Shown: one piece after another, positions 24,598 through 33,237 of the stretch
How positions within the stretch are numbered: position 1 is the stretch's first letter
Layout of the letters: the number at the start of each line of letters is the position of its first letter
Source of the DNA: Comamonas sp. lk
Lineage (GTDB): Bacteria > Pseudomonadota > Gammaproteobacteria > Burkholderiales > Burkholderiaceae_C
Length of the DNA stretch: 64,000 nucleotides
Assembly (NCBI GenBank): GCA_945860595.1
Contig: CAMAQV010000001.1
Coordinates: 1 to 64,000 of the forward strand
Direction of reading: 5' to 3'
The notes under the pieces: generated by a model
The model's input: only the letters and a program-made list of their open reading frames with translations
What the model was told of the DNA's origin: nothing
Databases searched by the model: none
Program-made: the position numbers and the translations under genes

Positions 24598-25455
24598 TTA
24601 GGCCAGTACCGGATTCGCGGAGGAAACCTGCGGCGCAGGCGCGAAGGCGCCGGCCACCTGATGCCAATAGACCAGCTCCAAACGCCCGTCCATGTGCTCC
24701 ACCAGCGCGCTCAGGCTTTCGACCCAATCACCATCGTTGCAGTACAGCACGCCATCAATCTCCCGCATTTCGGCGCGGTGGATGTGGCCACAAATCACGC
24801 CGTGGTAGCCGCGATGACGGGCCTCATGGGCCAGTGCTACTTCAAAGTCGGAGATGAAGTTCACCGCCATCTTGACCTTGTCTTTGAGATAGGCCGACAG
24901 CGACCAGTAGGGGAAGCCCATGCGTTTGCGGGCGAGATTGAAATAACGGTTGACCCGCAATGTCAGCTCATACGCGTTGTCGCCCAAATATGCCAACCAC
25001 TTGGCGAAACGGATGACACCGTCAAAATAGTCGCCATGGGTGATCCACATGCGTCGACCGTCGGCGGTCGTATGCACCGCATCGTGCATCACTTCGATGC
25101 CGCCAAAGTGGTGGTTGCAAAATTCACGGGCGAATTCGTCGTGGTTGCCAGGAACAAAAATGACTTTGCTTCCCTTGCGTGCGCGGCGCAACAGCTTTTG
25201 CACCACATCGTTGTGCGCCTGCGGCCAATACCAGCGTTTGCGCAATTGCCATCCGTCGACAATATCGCCGACCAGGTACAGAAACTCGCTGGGGTGGTGC
25301 TTCAGAAAGTCCAACAAGGCCTCGGCCTGGCATCCGGCGGTTCCCAAATGCAGATCCGAAATGAACACCGAGCGGAAGCGTGGCGTGTCGTCATCGTCGG
25401 GCGTAAGCGGCATCGCCATCGCCGCTGCAACAAAGCCTTTTACACGGGAGTCCAT
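24598..25455 (-). CDS. Calcineurin-like metallophosphoesterase of the PlcP / LpxH-like family
   Basis: The 285-residue protein has the full metallophosphoesterase set: SDLHLGT (about 34-40), VGDIVDGW (about 62-69), PGNHDEF (about 100-106), THGDYFD and CGHIHRAE. Automatic annotation would call it UDP-2,3-diacylglucosamine diphosphatase (LpxH). The blocks RWYWPQAHNDVVQKLLRRAR, FPYWSLSAYLKDKVK and NDGDWVES instead match the PlcP subgroup. These are phospholipases C that strip head groups from membrane phospholipids during phosphate starvation so that diacylglycerol can be glycosylated. The phosphate-locus setting and the GT4 gene at 7294 favour PlcP. The call rests on remembered family motifs and was not tested by alignment. 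Confidence 0.7.
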   Translation of the reverse strand: MDSRVKGFVAAAMAMPLTPDDDDTPRFRSVFISDLHLGTAGCQAEALLDFLKHHPSEFLYLVGDIVDGWQLRKRWYWPQAHNDVVQKLLRRARKGSKVIFVPGNHDEFAREFCNHHFGGIEVMHDAVHTTADGRRMWITHGDYFDGVIRFAKWLAYLGDNAYELTLRVNRYFNLARKRMGFPYWSLSAYLKDKVKMAVNFISDFEVALAHEARHRGYHGVICGHIHRAEMREIDGVLYCNDGDWVESLSALVEHMDGRLELVYWHQVAGAFAPAPQVSSANPVLA

Positions 25456-25609
25456 AGGTATCTCATGGTGCGATGTTCTTCTGTTTGGTGGCCCCGCCCC
25501 ATGGCATTAGGTTGCCGCGATGAGTGTCTTGCTGGTCCATGTCAAAGGCGCGTCACCCATGTGAAGCTTTTGTTACGGTGGCTTCGTGGCATGGGGCGAC
25601 AATCCGCCG

Positions 25610-26479
25610 ATGACCACGCCCCATGCTCCGCATGCCGCCGCCTTACAGCGCACGGTGGCGGACTTCCGTGCAGCATGGGAACAGGCACACCAACGCATGC
25701 CGCGCCGCACAGGCGTCCCAGATATCCATCGACTGCCGCCGGAATTCATCCCCTGGTTTTGTGGCGCAACGCCATTGGGCTTTTTGAGCGCGGGGCGCGC
25801 CCAGCTGCTGGCAACGCACCTGGCCCCCTGCCGACGGCAAGCACACCGCATGGATTGGGATGCTGCCGGCTGGACCACCGCCGCACGCAGCGCAGCCTTG
25901 CAAGGCGCGCTACATGAACTGCGCGCGCAAGGCCACCTGAACGGTTGGCGAAACGAGGAATTTGCATTGTGCGCAGAGGGATCCGATGTGCCACTCTTGC
26001 AGGCGGAGCGCGCGGGGTTTTACTTTCTGGGTATGCGCAGCGACGCGGTCCACGTGAATGGTTTTCGCGCAGACGCCCGCATGTGGGTGGCGCGCCGCAG
26101 CGCGGCCAAACACGTAGACCCCGGCTTGCTGGACAACCTGTGCGCCGGTGGCGTGACAGCCGGCGAGACCCCGGAAACATGCCTGCAGCGTGAGCTGTAT
26201 GAGGAGGCTGGTATTCGCCTTGACGCCAAACACCTGCTGCGCTTTTGCGGCACCACCGAAGTGGGCAGGGTTCGCGATGGTGGCTGGCATGTGGAGCGCT
26301 TGCATGTCTACAACCTGCTGCTCCAAGCGGATGAGCGGCCCTGCAACCGCGATGGCGAAGTGCAGGAATTTCTGCTACCTACTGCCGCAGAACTAGCCGA
26401 TTTGGTGCACGAAGGACAATGCACCCCGGACGCCGCTGCCGCAATCGTCCGGGGGCTGGAGCTGCCCTTGCGGGCTTAG
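25610..26479 (+). CDS. Nudix hydrolase with N-terminal DUF4743 (Tnr3-like)
   Basis: The 289-residue protein has a perfect Nudix box around residues 180-202, reading GGVTAGETPE then REL then YEEAGI. The N-terminal half, with FYFLGMRSDAVHVNGF and WVARRS, is the DUF4743 arrangement. Such proteins are related to the Nudix part of yeast Tnr3 and to plant proteins that dephosphorylate damaged thiamine diphosphate; the substrate here is not proven. ATG 25610 was preferred over the GTG 24 bases upstream. It is convergent with the secreted phosphoesterase gene (2-base gap). Confidence 0.82.
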   Translation: MTTPHAPHAAALQRTVADFRAAWEQAHQRMPRRTGVPDIHRLPPEFIPWFCGATPLGFLSAGRAQLLATHLAPCRRQAHRMDWDAAGWTTAARSAALQGALHELRAQGHLNGWRNEEFALCAEGSDVPLLQAERAGFYFLGMRSDAVHVNGFRADARMWVARRSAAKHVDPGLLDNLCAGGVTAGETPETCLQRELYEEAGIRLDAKHLLRFCGTTEVGRVRDGGWHVERLHVYNLLLQADERPCNRDGEVQEFLLPTAAELADLVHEGQCTPDAAAAIVRGLELPLRA

Positions 26480-26481
26480 CC

Positions 26482-27519
26482 TTATGGCTGCTTGACGATC
26501 ACCGGCTCAATACGGAACACGTCGGCACTCTTCACGTCCACATGAACCTTGACCCAGTGCAGCGAGGGGCTGCCAAAGGTCTGCAGGCGGGTGAAGTTGG
26601 GCAAAAGTTTGGTGGGGCTGTACAGAGGCTTGTCCAGCTTGAAGTAGTGGGTGTCGCCGTGCACAAACAAGACCTGTCTGCCGAACTGCTCGGTTTCCTT
26701 GGCGAGTTGCGCCATGAAGTTGCGAAAGCCGCTGAACTCGGGCAAGGTGCTCTCGTCGAACTCTTCGGTCTCGGGCCAGTCAAAGCCGGGGTCACCTTGC
26801 GTCACGACCACAATGCCGGCAGCTTTTTGGGCTTTGGCTTCTTCGAATGAGGCACGCATCCAGGCCACGTTCGCGGCGTCGCGCTCCAGGTACTCGGCAT
26901 TAGCCTCGTCACACTTCACAGCGGTGCGGGCACTCTTGTTGGTGCACTCTTTGGCGCTCATGATCACGTTGTTGTTACTGCCAGGCTGATTCACGCCGAC
27001 AAACACCACACCGCCATGGCTGAAGCGGGTGTTCTCTACGAACTTCTCGCCCAGTTTGCCCTGGTGCTCCAGCGGCATCGTCGATTGACCCAAGCTATTG
27101 GCATTGGGGAACATCACTTTGCGGATATGGGCCAAGCGCTCCAGGGTGTCATAGCCACCGTTGTTGGTGCGGTGGCAATCGGTCCACTCGTTGTCGCCGG
27201 GCACATACACAACCGGCTTGACCATGGAGCCGAACATCGTCAAGGCGTCGGTGTACACCGTGTCCGTGCAGGTGGAGCTGCCGTCTTTGATATCGCCGTC
27301 GTACATCGAGAAGGCAATGTCCGAGCGGTTGATGCTTTGCAGGACCGCGGGCAGCTTGGCATCATCACCCGCTTTTTTGTAAGGCATATCGCCCCACAGG
27401 CCAAAGCTGAACGGTTTGCTGTCAGTCACCGCGTCCGCGCTTGCCAGGGCTGAAAAAACGCACAAGGCGGCAGTGAGCAGCGCGCGCGATGCAGGGAACA
27501 GGGAAGTGGATAGGGGCAT
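26482..27519 (-). CDS. Secreted metallophosphoesterase-like protein with atypical metal motifs
   Basis: The 345-residue product starts with a signal peptide (MPLSTSLF, a hydrophobic core and ASADA). The calcineurin-like motif series is recognisable but altered: WGDMPY where DxH is expected, DGDIKDG for GDxxD, PGDNEWTD for GNHE, TQGDPG in place of the next histidine block, and HGDTHYF for GHxH. Several Cys residues (STC, TDC, KEC, VKC) suggest periplasmic disulfides. Substrate is unknown; a periplasmic phosphatase or nucleotidase is plausible. ATG 27519 has GGAG upstream. A Pho box and -10 at 27548-27581 give a 22-base leader, so phosphate-starvation induction is likely. Confidence 0.75.
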   Translation of the reverse strand: MPLSTSLFPASRALLTAALCVFSALASADAVTDSKPFSFGLWGDMPYKKAGDDAKLPAVLQSINRSDIAFSMYDGDIKDGSSTCTDTVYTDALTMFGSMVKPVVYVPGDNEWTDCHRTNNGGYDTLERLAHIRKVMFPNANSLGQSTMPLEHQGKLGEKFVENTRFSHGGVVFVGVNQPGSNNNVIMSAKECTNKSARTAVKCDEANAEYLERDAANVAWMRASFEEAKAQKAAGIVVVTQGDPGFDWPETEEFDESTLPEFSGFRNFMAQLAKETEQFGRQVLFVHGDTHYFKLDKPLYSPTKLLPNFTRLQTFGSPSLHWVKVHVDVKSADVFRIEPVIVKQP

Positions 27520-27547
27520 AGGTGACTCCAAAAAAAGAGGAGTTACT

Positions 27548-27581
27548 AGCTTATGGAAAGAGTGTGACCTCTCGGTGAAAG
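27548..27581 (-). promoter_or_regulatory. Pho box and -10 of the secreted phosphoesterase gene
   Basis: On the minus strand, CTTTCAC (27575-27581) and AGGTCAC (27564-27570) are spaced at 11 bp and match CTGTCAY at 6/7 and 5/7. TAAGCT (27548-27553) follows after exactly 10 bases. The arrangement, including the hexamer, is the same as at phnG and phnC. Confidence 0.7.
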
Positions 27582-27837
27582 CTCTGCCGCTTCGGCCACA
27601 GTCCACAGGCTACACACCACACGTTGCGCACGCCGGAATCGGGTTTACCCTTAGTTGTATACCGCATATTTATTGCACCTTATTGGCATGAAGATGAAGT
27701 TTGCATGGCTGTGCGCCAACTGCAACGTCATGCAATCTTCATGGGCAAATTCACACAACTTTGCACCTTCTTCACGAGACTCCGTTGGGTCGCGTTGACA
27801 TGCAGCGTGGCTTTTTTTAATTTTTATGGAGTTTTTT
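27582..27837 (+). other. Intergenic region upstream of the porin gene
   Basis: This stretch separates the phosphoesterase promoter from the porin start and is clearly AT-richer than its surroundings from about 27650. A weak Pho-box-like pair lies at 27725-27742 (ACGTCAT and TCTTCAT) but has no -10 at the right distance. A 37-codon ORF beginning at 27688 (MKMKFAWLCANC) has no other support. A GGAG ribosome-binding site at 27828-27831 serves the porin. Nothing else was recognised. Confidence 0.5.
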
Positions 27838-28896
27838 ATGATGAAGAAAACAGCAATTGCGTTGGGCATCGCTGCGATGGCCTTTGGCGCACAAGCCGCC
27901 GAAGTGTTCAAGAACGACGATACCTCGGTCGAAGTGAACATAGACCTGCAGTTCTACAACTTCAACGTTGTTGAATCAACAACCGTCTCAGCGCGTAATT
28001 ACCTGCTGGGGCGCGGAAGTCAAATTCAGTTGAAGGCCAGCAAGATAATTGACGCCGACTTGACCGTGTTCGGTCAGTTTGAAGCGGATCCGGATCCCGT
28101 GGGCGACAACGCCACCTTCCTTACCGACGACATAAAGTTTGGTCTCAAAAGCAAGACCTGGGGTACTCTCCAAGTGGGTTCTTTCGACACCTACATGGAA
28201 GATGAGCTGGCGGAGATCGTGGGCTCATTTCTGGTTACCCAGGGTACCAGCAAGTTTGGTATGGGCACCGAAATGACTGTCGGCAATGATGGACGCCACA
28301 TCATGTACAGCCATAAAGTTGGTGACTTTGCCTTTGGTCTTGACTATACGCAAAGCTCGGACGCGGCTACGTCTGCAACCGATACCTCAAATGCCTTCGC
28401 CTACACAGGTTCTTACACCATTGGTGGCCTGAAACTCGTTGCCGGCGCGTCTACTATTGCTCGCTATACCTCGGACACCTACCTTGCCACCACTGACAGT
28501 ACACTCATTAAGTTGAATATTGGACTGTACAGAGAGGCAAAGGGCTTTGGTGCGTCCTACACACTGGACAGCGGATTGGGTAAGACCAGGTTTGCGGCCT
28601 TGACCGGAACTAATTTGAGCTACAGCGCTACCGCAGCCTACGATAATCTGACAACAACGTACAACAACTTCTCGGTCAACCACACCTATGGACCATGGCA
28701 AGTGGGCTATATCGGCGGCGTCCGTGAGGCAGCAGCGGTCTCTTCATCCTATGCCGCCGCGACATACACCGAAAATGCCGTGCAAGTGGTGTATGACTTA
28801 GGCAAGGGCGCTAGACTGTACGCTGCATCTGCCAACCTGGGCTCCTCCACCGGCTTGGGCAACTCCACGGAAGTCGGCTTCCTGATGTCCTTCTAA
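27838..28896 (+). CDS. Gram-negative general porin (OmpC-like family, betaproteobacterial type)
   Basis: The 352-residue outer-membrane protein has a signal peptide (MMKKTAIALGIAAMAFGAQA) and then alternating beta-strand sequence. It opens with the DTSVEVNIDLQFYNFN strand and ends in FLMSF, with the C-terminal Phe needed for Bam recognition. The constriction-loop segment EDELAEIVGSFLV is acidic, around residue 120. Two adjacent Met codons (27838 and 27841) are both at workable distance from GGAG; the first is used. It is well separated from its neighbours and ends in a strong terminator. Specificity cannot be read; its location beside a Pho-box gene hints at a phosphate-related porin, but no good Pho box precedes it. 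Confidence 0.88.
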   Translation: MMKKTAIALGIAAMAFGAQAAEVFKNDDTSVEVNIDLQFYNFNVVESTTVSARNYLLGRGSQIQLKASKIIDADLTVFGQFEADPDPVGDNATFLTDDIKFGLKSKTWGTLQVGSFDTYMEDELAEIVGSFLVTQGTSKFGMGTEMTVGNDGRHIMYSHKVGDFAFGLDYTQSSDAATSATDTSNAFAYTGSYTIGGLKLVAGASTIARYTSDTYLATTDSTLIKLNIGLYREAKGFGASYTLDSGLGKTRFAALTGTNLSYSATAAYDNLTTTYNNFSVNHTYGPWQVGYIGGVREAAAVSSSYAAATYTENAVQVVYDLGKGARLYAASANLGSSTGLGNSTEVGFLMSF

Positions 28897-28922
28897 GCCA
28901 GCTAGTTCTCCAAAGTTTTTAT

Positions 28923-28945
28923 GCCCGGGCTTGCCCGGGCTTTTT
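28923..28945 (+). terminator. Intrinsic terminator of the porin gene
   Basis: A perfect 8-bp stem GCCCGGGC (28923-28930 and 28933-28940) with a 2-base gap is followed by TTTTT. It is placed 26 bases after the porin stop and abuts the end of the convergent TPR gene. Confidence 0.9.
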
Positions 28946-30891
28946 CATTTCTGCGCTGCGTCGCTTTCAAGCAGTTTCGATAGCGCAACGCGAATTTCCT
29001 GCAGCGGTATAGACCAATCTGCGGCGACCGTTTGCCGGAACACGGTGAGATTGGGATACCACGGACTGTCACGGCGATGCAGCTGCCAGCGCCAGCAGGT
29101 ATCAAAACGATTAAGTAACCAAACCGGTTTCCCCATGGCGGCTGCCAGATGCGCCGTTGAGGTGTCCACACTGATCACCAAATCCAGGTTGGCAATAAGC
29201 GCTGCGGTATCGGTGAAGTCTTTTAACTCAGCGGCGTAATTGAAAAAGTTATCGCCCGTCCAATACTGCCCGATTTCCGCTAAGGCCTGGGACTCCGCCG
29301 GCTCCCCTTTTTGCAGGCTGAAGAAGTCCACCCCCAGTGTGTTCAGGGTACAGATTTGCGCTAGGGATATGTTGCGCCGTTCATGGGTGCTCCATAGCTC
29401 GGGCTGCTCAGGTCTGAAGCCACCGCTCCACACCAGCCCGACACGCGGCCGCCTCCCAGCCCCCAAGCGCCGCGTCCATTGCTGTGACTTGTCTGGGTCC
29501 GCAGCAAGATACGGTGCCGGGTTCTCGAGCAAGTAGGCCTCCGTGATGCCAAGCTCCAAAGGCAGGGACATCAGGGGGCAATGGAAGTCGAAGTCTGGCA
29601 AACCATCCCCCGCCGCAACCACCTGACCCACCCCCGACAGGGTTTGCAGCAATGCAAGCAAGGGGCGCTGGACTTCAAAAACCACATGCGCACCGCGATC
29701 CGCCAAGCAGCTGACAAATCGGCAGAACTGCAAGGTATCGCCCAGGCCTTGTTCGGAATGCACCAAGATGGTTTTCCCCTGCAAGGGGTCATGCCGGGTC
29801 CAACGTGGCGCGGAAAAGTTGCGGCGCGAAATGCGCGACTGGGGGTGCTGGGCCCGCCACTCGTAGGACTGCCATCCAGCAACCCAGTCACCCAGCAACA
29901 GGGACACATACGCGCGGTGACAATACGCCTCCACTAAATCGGCATCGAGGGCTATTGCCTGATCAAAACACGCCTTTGCCTCGTCCGCCCTTTGCAGGGC
30001 CTGCAAAACCGCGCCACGGTTGCACAGCACCTGGGCCACAGCCGGATTAACCGCTAGCGACTGGTCGTAGGCCAGGAGCGCTTCGTCAAAACGATGCATC
30101 GCCTTAAACGCCGTCCCCAGATTGGAGTAGGCCTGCGACAGGCTGGGCTCATGCGCAATGGCAGCCCGGTAATCTTGCACAGCCGCAGAAAAATCACGCA
30201 GCGCTTGGTGCGCCAATCCGCGGTTGTTGTAGGCCAGGGCAAAAGCGGGCTGCAGGCTGATGGCTTTGTCATAACTTGCTACGGCTTGCGCGTAGCGCTT
30301 GAGGCCATGCAGCGCAAGACCCCGGCTGCCATACGCATCAGCATGGTCAGCCGAAAGCCCAATGGAGGTATCAAAACTCGCCATGGCCCCTTGAAATTGC
30401 CCCCGCGTCAGCAGGAGCAGCCCGAGGTTGTAATGCGCGGCCGCGTAGTCGGGCTGCACATGAATGGCCCGCTGGTAATCCTGCTGCGCCGCGTCAAAGT
30501 CGCCAAGGTCCGCCAGCGCCATGCCACGGTTGTTATGGGTCTGTGCGGCGTCAGGACGAATATTGAGAGCCGCGTCGTAGCTGCGCACGGCCTCGGCATT
30601 CCGACCGAGTTGGTGCAATGCCAAGCCCCGGTTGGCCAGCACATCGGCATTGGTGGGTTGGAGCGATAGCGATGCGTCAAATGCGGCCAGCGCCTCGGCC
30701 AACTGCCCGCTCTGCATGTCAATCACACCCGCCAAGTGCCAAGCCCCAGCCCGCTTGGGATTGCGCTCCAAGGCCTGCCGGGAAAGCCGTTTGGCTTGGA
30801 CTAAGTCGCCCCGCTGATAGGCAGCGAATGCGCTGGCCAGCGAATCCGGGGCTTGCGTCGATGCAGGTGGGGGGCGGAGAGGAGGTTTCAC
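28945..30891 (-). CDS. TPR-repeat protein with C-terminal GT9/OGT-like glycosyltransferase domain
   Basis: The 648-residue protein has about ten consecutive tetratricopeptide repeats (residues about 20-370) with the usual G/A/Y/A spacing, for example AYNNRGLAHQALRDFSAAVQDY. A C-terminal domain follows (about 375-640) with VHSEQGLGDTLQFCRF, VGLVWSGG and VISVDTSTAHLAAAMGKPVW. This second part resembles heptosyltransferase-type (GT9) domains found fused to TPRs in many betaproteobacteria. Targets are unknown; protein or surface-glycan glycosylation is usually proposed. No signal peptide is seen. It precedes no obvious operon partner, and galU lies 59 bases upstream on the same strand. Confidence 0.8.
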   Translation of the reverse strand: MKPPLRPPPASTQAPDSLASAFAAYQRGDLVQAKRLSRQALERNPKRAGAWHLAGVIDMQSGQLAEALAAFDASLSLQPTNADVLANRGLALHQLGRNAEAVRSYDAALNIRPDAAQTHNNRGMALADLGDFDAAQQDYQRAIHVQPDYAAAHYNLGLLLLTRGQFQGAMASFDTSIGLSADHADAYGSRGLALHGLKRYAQAVASYDKAISLQPAFALAYNNRGLAHQALRDFSAAVQDYRAAIAHEPSLSQAYSNLGTAFKAMHRFDEALLAYDQSLAVNPAVAQVLCNRGAVLQALQRADEAKACFDQAIALDADLVEAYCHRAYVSLLLGDWVAGWQSYEWRAQHPQSRISRRNFSAPRWTRHDPLQGKTILVHSEQGLGDTLQFCRFVSCLADRGAHVVFEVQRPLLALLQTLSGVGQVVAAGDGLPDFDFHCPLMSLPLELGITEAYLLENPAPYLAADPDKSQQWTRRLGAGRRPRVGLVWSGGFRPEQPELWSTHERRNISLAQICTLNTLGVDFFSLQKGEPAESQALAEIGQYWTGDNFFNYAAELKDFTDTAALIANLDLVISVDTSTAHLAAAMGKPVWLLNRFDTCWRWQLHRRDSPWYPNLTVFRQTVAADWSIPLQEIRVALSKLLESDAAQK

Positions 30892-30950
30892 TTCAGGTAG
30901 CCATCCATTCAGGCAACAGCGTCAAATGGCATCCACTACGAGCCAGCTTG

Positions 30951-31829
30951 TCAGGCTCGGCCAGCCAGCCAATCCGCGAACTCCCGCCCCACCTGCGGAT
31001 GCGTTTCGCCCAGATCGACCGTGGCCTGCAAAAAACCGAGCTTGCTGCCACAGTCGTAACGCGAACCGGCGTAGCGAAAGGCAAACACTTTCTCGCGGCG
31101 CAGCAGTTGGGCAATTGCATCAGTGAGTTGGATCTCGCCGCCGGTACCGCGTGGTAAGTGCTCGAGTTCGGCAAAGATGCCGGGCGTCAGGATGTAGCGC
31201 CCGGCCACAGCCAGCGTAGACGGCGCATCTTCTGGTTTGGGTTTTTCCACAATGCCTGACACATCAACCACGCCGTCGGCCACGTCCTTGCCCGAGACGA
31301 TGCCGTAGCGCTGCGTGTGTTCGCGCGGCACGTCTTGCACGGCTACCACGCTCGCTCGCCAATGTGCGTACTGCGCCACCATTTGCTGCACGACTCCGGT
31401 ACCACCGGGTGGGGCGACCATCAAATCGTCTGCCAACAACACCGCAAATGGGTTCGGGCCGACCAATTCTTTGGCGCATAAAACCGCGTGTCCAAGGCCC
31501 AAGGCGCGCGGTTGGCGCACATAGACGCAGGTCATGTCTTCCGGAGCAATCGAGCGCGCCAGGGCCAGTAGTTCGTGCTTGCCTGCCGCTTCCAACTCGC
31601 TCTCGAGCTCATAGGCGGTATCAAAGTGGTCTTCAACGCTGCGCTTGGTACGCCCGGTGACAAAAATCATCTGCCGGATACCGGCTGCATAGGCTTCTTC
31701 CACCGCGTACTGGATCAAGGGCTTATCCACCACCGGCAGCATTTCTTTGGCCGAGGCTTTGGTGGCCGGCAGAAAGCGGCTGCCCAGACCGGCGATCGGA
31801 AATACGGCTTTTTCAATCAATGGCTTCAT
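30951..31829 (-). CDS. galU: UTP-glucose-1-phosphate uridylyltransferase
   Basis: The 292-residue enzyme makes UDP-glucose. The N-terminal nucleotidyltransferase signature [26 protein letters not shown] (read in two parts across residues 8-33) has the usual Lys. [21 protein letters not shown] and [10 protein letters not shown] are further GalU blocks. UDP-glucose feeds ugd (2616-3938) and glycosyltransferases. It lies between the TPR-glycosyltransferase and glmM genes on the same strand, a sugar-nucleotide neighbourhood. Confidence 0.95.
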   Translation of the reverse strand: MKPLIEKAVFPIAGLGSRFLPATKASAKEMLPVVDKPLIQYAVEEAYAAGIRQMIFVTGRTKRSVEDHFDTAYELESELEAAGKHELLALARSIAPEDMTCVYVRQPRALGLGHAVLCAKELVGPNPFAVLLADDLMVAPPGGTGVVQQMVAQYAHWRASVVAVQDVPREHTQRYGIVSGKDVADGVVDVSGIVEKPKPEDAPSTLAVAGRYILTPGIFAELEHLPRGTGGEIQLTDAIAQLLRREKVFAFRYAGSRYDCGSKLGFLQATVDLGETHPQVGREFADWLAGRA

Positions 31830-31895
31830 ATGGATAGGCCCGATTCAGTGGATGGCGCTCTGGTGTGCTGCAGCGGCGCGTAGTCTGCACGAAGT

Positions 31896-33227
31896 TTATG
31901 GCGCAAATGCGGCGCCCAAGCGCTCAGCGCAAGCCTGGGCTTGGGAAGGATCCCGGGCCTCGACCATCAAACGCAGCAAAGGCTCTGTGCCACTGGCCCT
32001 TACCAGCACCCGTCCGGTATCGCCCAGTTCGGCTTCCACTGCACGCACAAGCTCTTGCCCGTGCGCATTGTGCTGCCAGTCGTAGCCCGCCGCGATGCGT
32101 ACATTGAGCAGCACCTGCGGAAAGAGCGTCAGATCGACCATCAACTGCGCGAGCGAACGGCCCGCGCGCACGCATGCGGCCAGCACCGACAAGGCCGAGA
32201 TCACGCCATCGCCTGTGCTGTGACGGTCCAGGGCAAGCAGGTGGCCCGAGCCTTCGCCGCCCAGAATCCAGCCGCGTTTTTCGAGCTCTTCAAGCACGTA
32301 GCGGTCACCCACTTTGGCACGCACAAAGGGAATACCCTGGGCGCGCAGCGCCAGCTCCACCGCCATGTTGGTCATCAGCGTACCGACCACGCCAGCCACC
32401 TTCTGCCCTTGTAGCCGGCGTTTTTGCACCAGCAAGTAGAGCAACTCATCGCCGTTGTAGAGGCGGCCCTGGCCGTCGACCACCTGCAGCCGGTCGGCGT
32501 CGCCGTCCAGGGCAATGCCGTAGTCCGCCTGCGCAGCGCGCACGGCGTCCACCAAGGCTTGCGGGTGGGTTGCGCCCACATCCTTGTTGATGTTCATGCC
32601 ATCGGGCGCGCATCCGATCGTGCTGACATGTGCCCCGAGTTCGCGTAGCACGGTTGGCGCGACCTGGTAGGCCGCACCGTGGGCTGCGTCTACGACCAGC
32701 TTCAAACCTTTGAGTGTCAAGTCCGCTGGAAAAGCGTTTTTGCAAAATTCGATATAGCGCCCTGCTGCATCGGTCAAGCGGCGCGATTTACCCAGATGCG
32801 CGGAGTCAACCCAGGCGGGCTCCTGCTCGAGCATGGCTTCAACCTCACGCTCCCACTCGTCAGAGAGCTTGCTACCCTGGGCACTGAAAAATTTGATGCC
32901 ATTGTCGGCAAAGGGATTGTGGCTGGCACTGATGACCACACCCAAATCCGCGCGCTGCGCCCGCGTCAAATAGGCCACGCCAGGCGTGGGCAGTGGACCC
33001 AGTAGGACCACGTCAACGCCGGCCGAGTTGAACCCACTCTCCATGGCACTCTCCAGCATATAGCCACTGATGCGTGTGTCTTTCCCGATCAAAACAGTCG
33101 GTCGCGCCTCATTGCGCTTGAGCACGCGGCCCACTGCATGGGCAAGGCGCAAAACAAAGTCCGGCGTGATGGGTGCCACGCCCACGGTGCCGCGAATGCC
33201 ATCGGTTCCAAAATAGGTTCTTTGCAT
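31896..33227 (-). CDS. glmM: Phosphoglucosamine mutase
   Basis: The 443-residue enzyme converts glucosamine-6-phosphate to glucosamine-1-phosphate for peptidoglycan and lipid A. The phosphoserine loop is [10 protein letters not shown] (Ser about 102), the metal loop DGDADR is around 241-246, and the sugar loop GEGSGH and phosphate loop [10 protein letters not shown] complete the family set. ATG 33227 ([13 protein letters not shown]) is the standard start; the longer frame overlaps nothing useful. It follows folP by 10 bases, the conserved ftsH-folP-glmM order. Confidence 0.96.
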   Translation of the reverse strand: MQRTYFGTDGIRGTVGVAPITPDFVLRLAHAVGRVLKRNEARPTVLIGKDTRISGYMLESAMESGFNSAGVDVVLLGPLPTPGVAYLTRAQRADLGVVISASHNPFADNGIKFFSAQGSKLSDEWEREVEAMLEQEPAWVDSAHLGKSRRLTDAAGRYIEFCKNAFPADLTLKGLKLVVDAAHGAAYQVAPTVLRELGAHVSTIGCAPDGMNINKDVGATHPQALVDAVRAAQADYGIALDGDADRLQVVDGQGRLYNGDELLYLLVQKRRLQGQKVAGVVGTLMTNMAVELALRAQGIPFVRAKVGDRYVLEELEKRGWILGGEGSGHLLALDRHSTGDGVISALSVLAACVRAGRSLAQLMVDLTLFPQVLLNVRIAAGYDWQHNAHGQELVRAVEAELGDTGRVLVRASGTEPLLRLMVEARDPSQAQACAERLGAAFAP

Positions 33228-33237
33228 GGTTTCCCTG

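Noticed and set aside
24589-24604. Short hairpin GGCCT/AGGCC between phnN and the PlcP-like gene
   Set aside because: The stem is 5 bp with no T run and overlaps a stop codon; not enough to call a terminator.
25539-25556. Pho-box-like pair ATGTCAA/GCGTCAC on the plus strand before the Nudix gene
   Set aside because: The half-sites and 11-bp pitch are fair, but no TAnnnT hexamer occurs 10 bp downstream, unlike the five accepted sites.
27725-27742. Pho-box-like pair ACGTCAT/TCTTCAT before the porin
   Set aside because: Only 9 of 14 positions match and no -10 hexamer follows at 10 bp, so phosphate control of the porin is not claimed.
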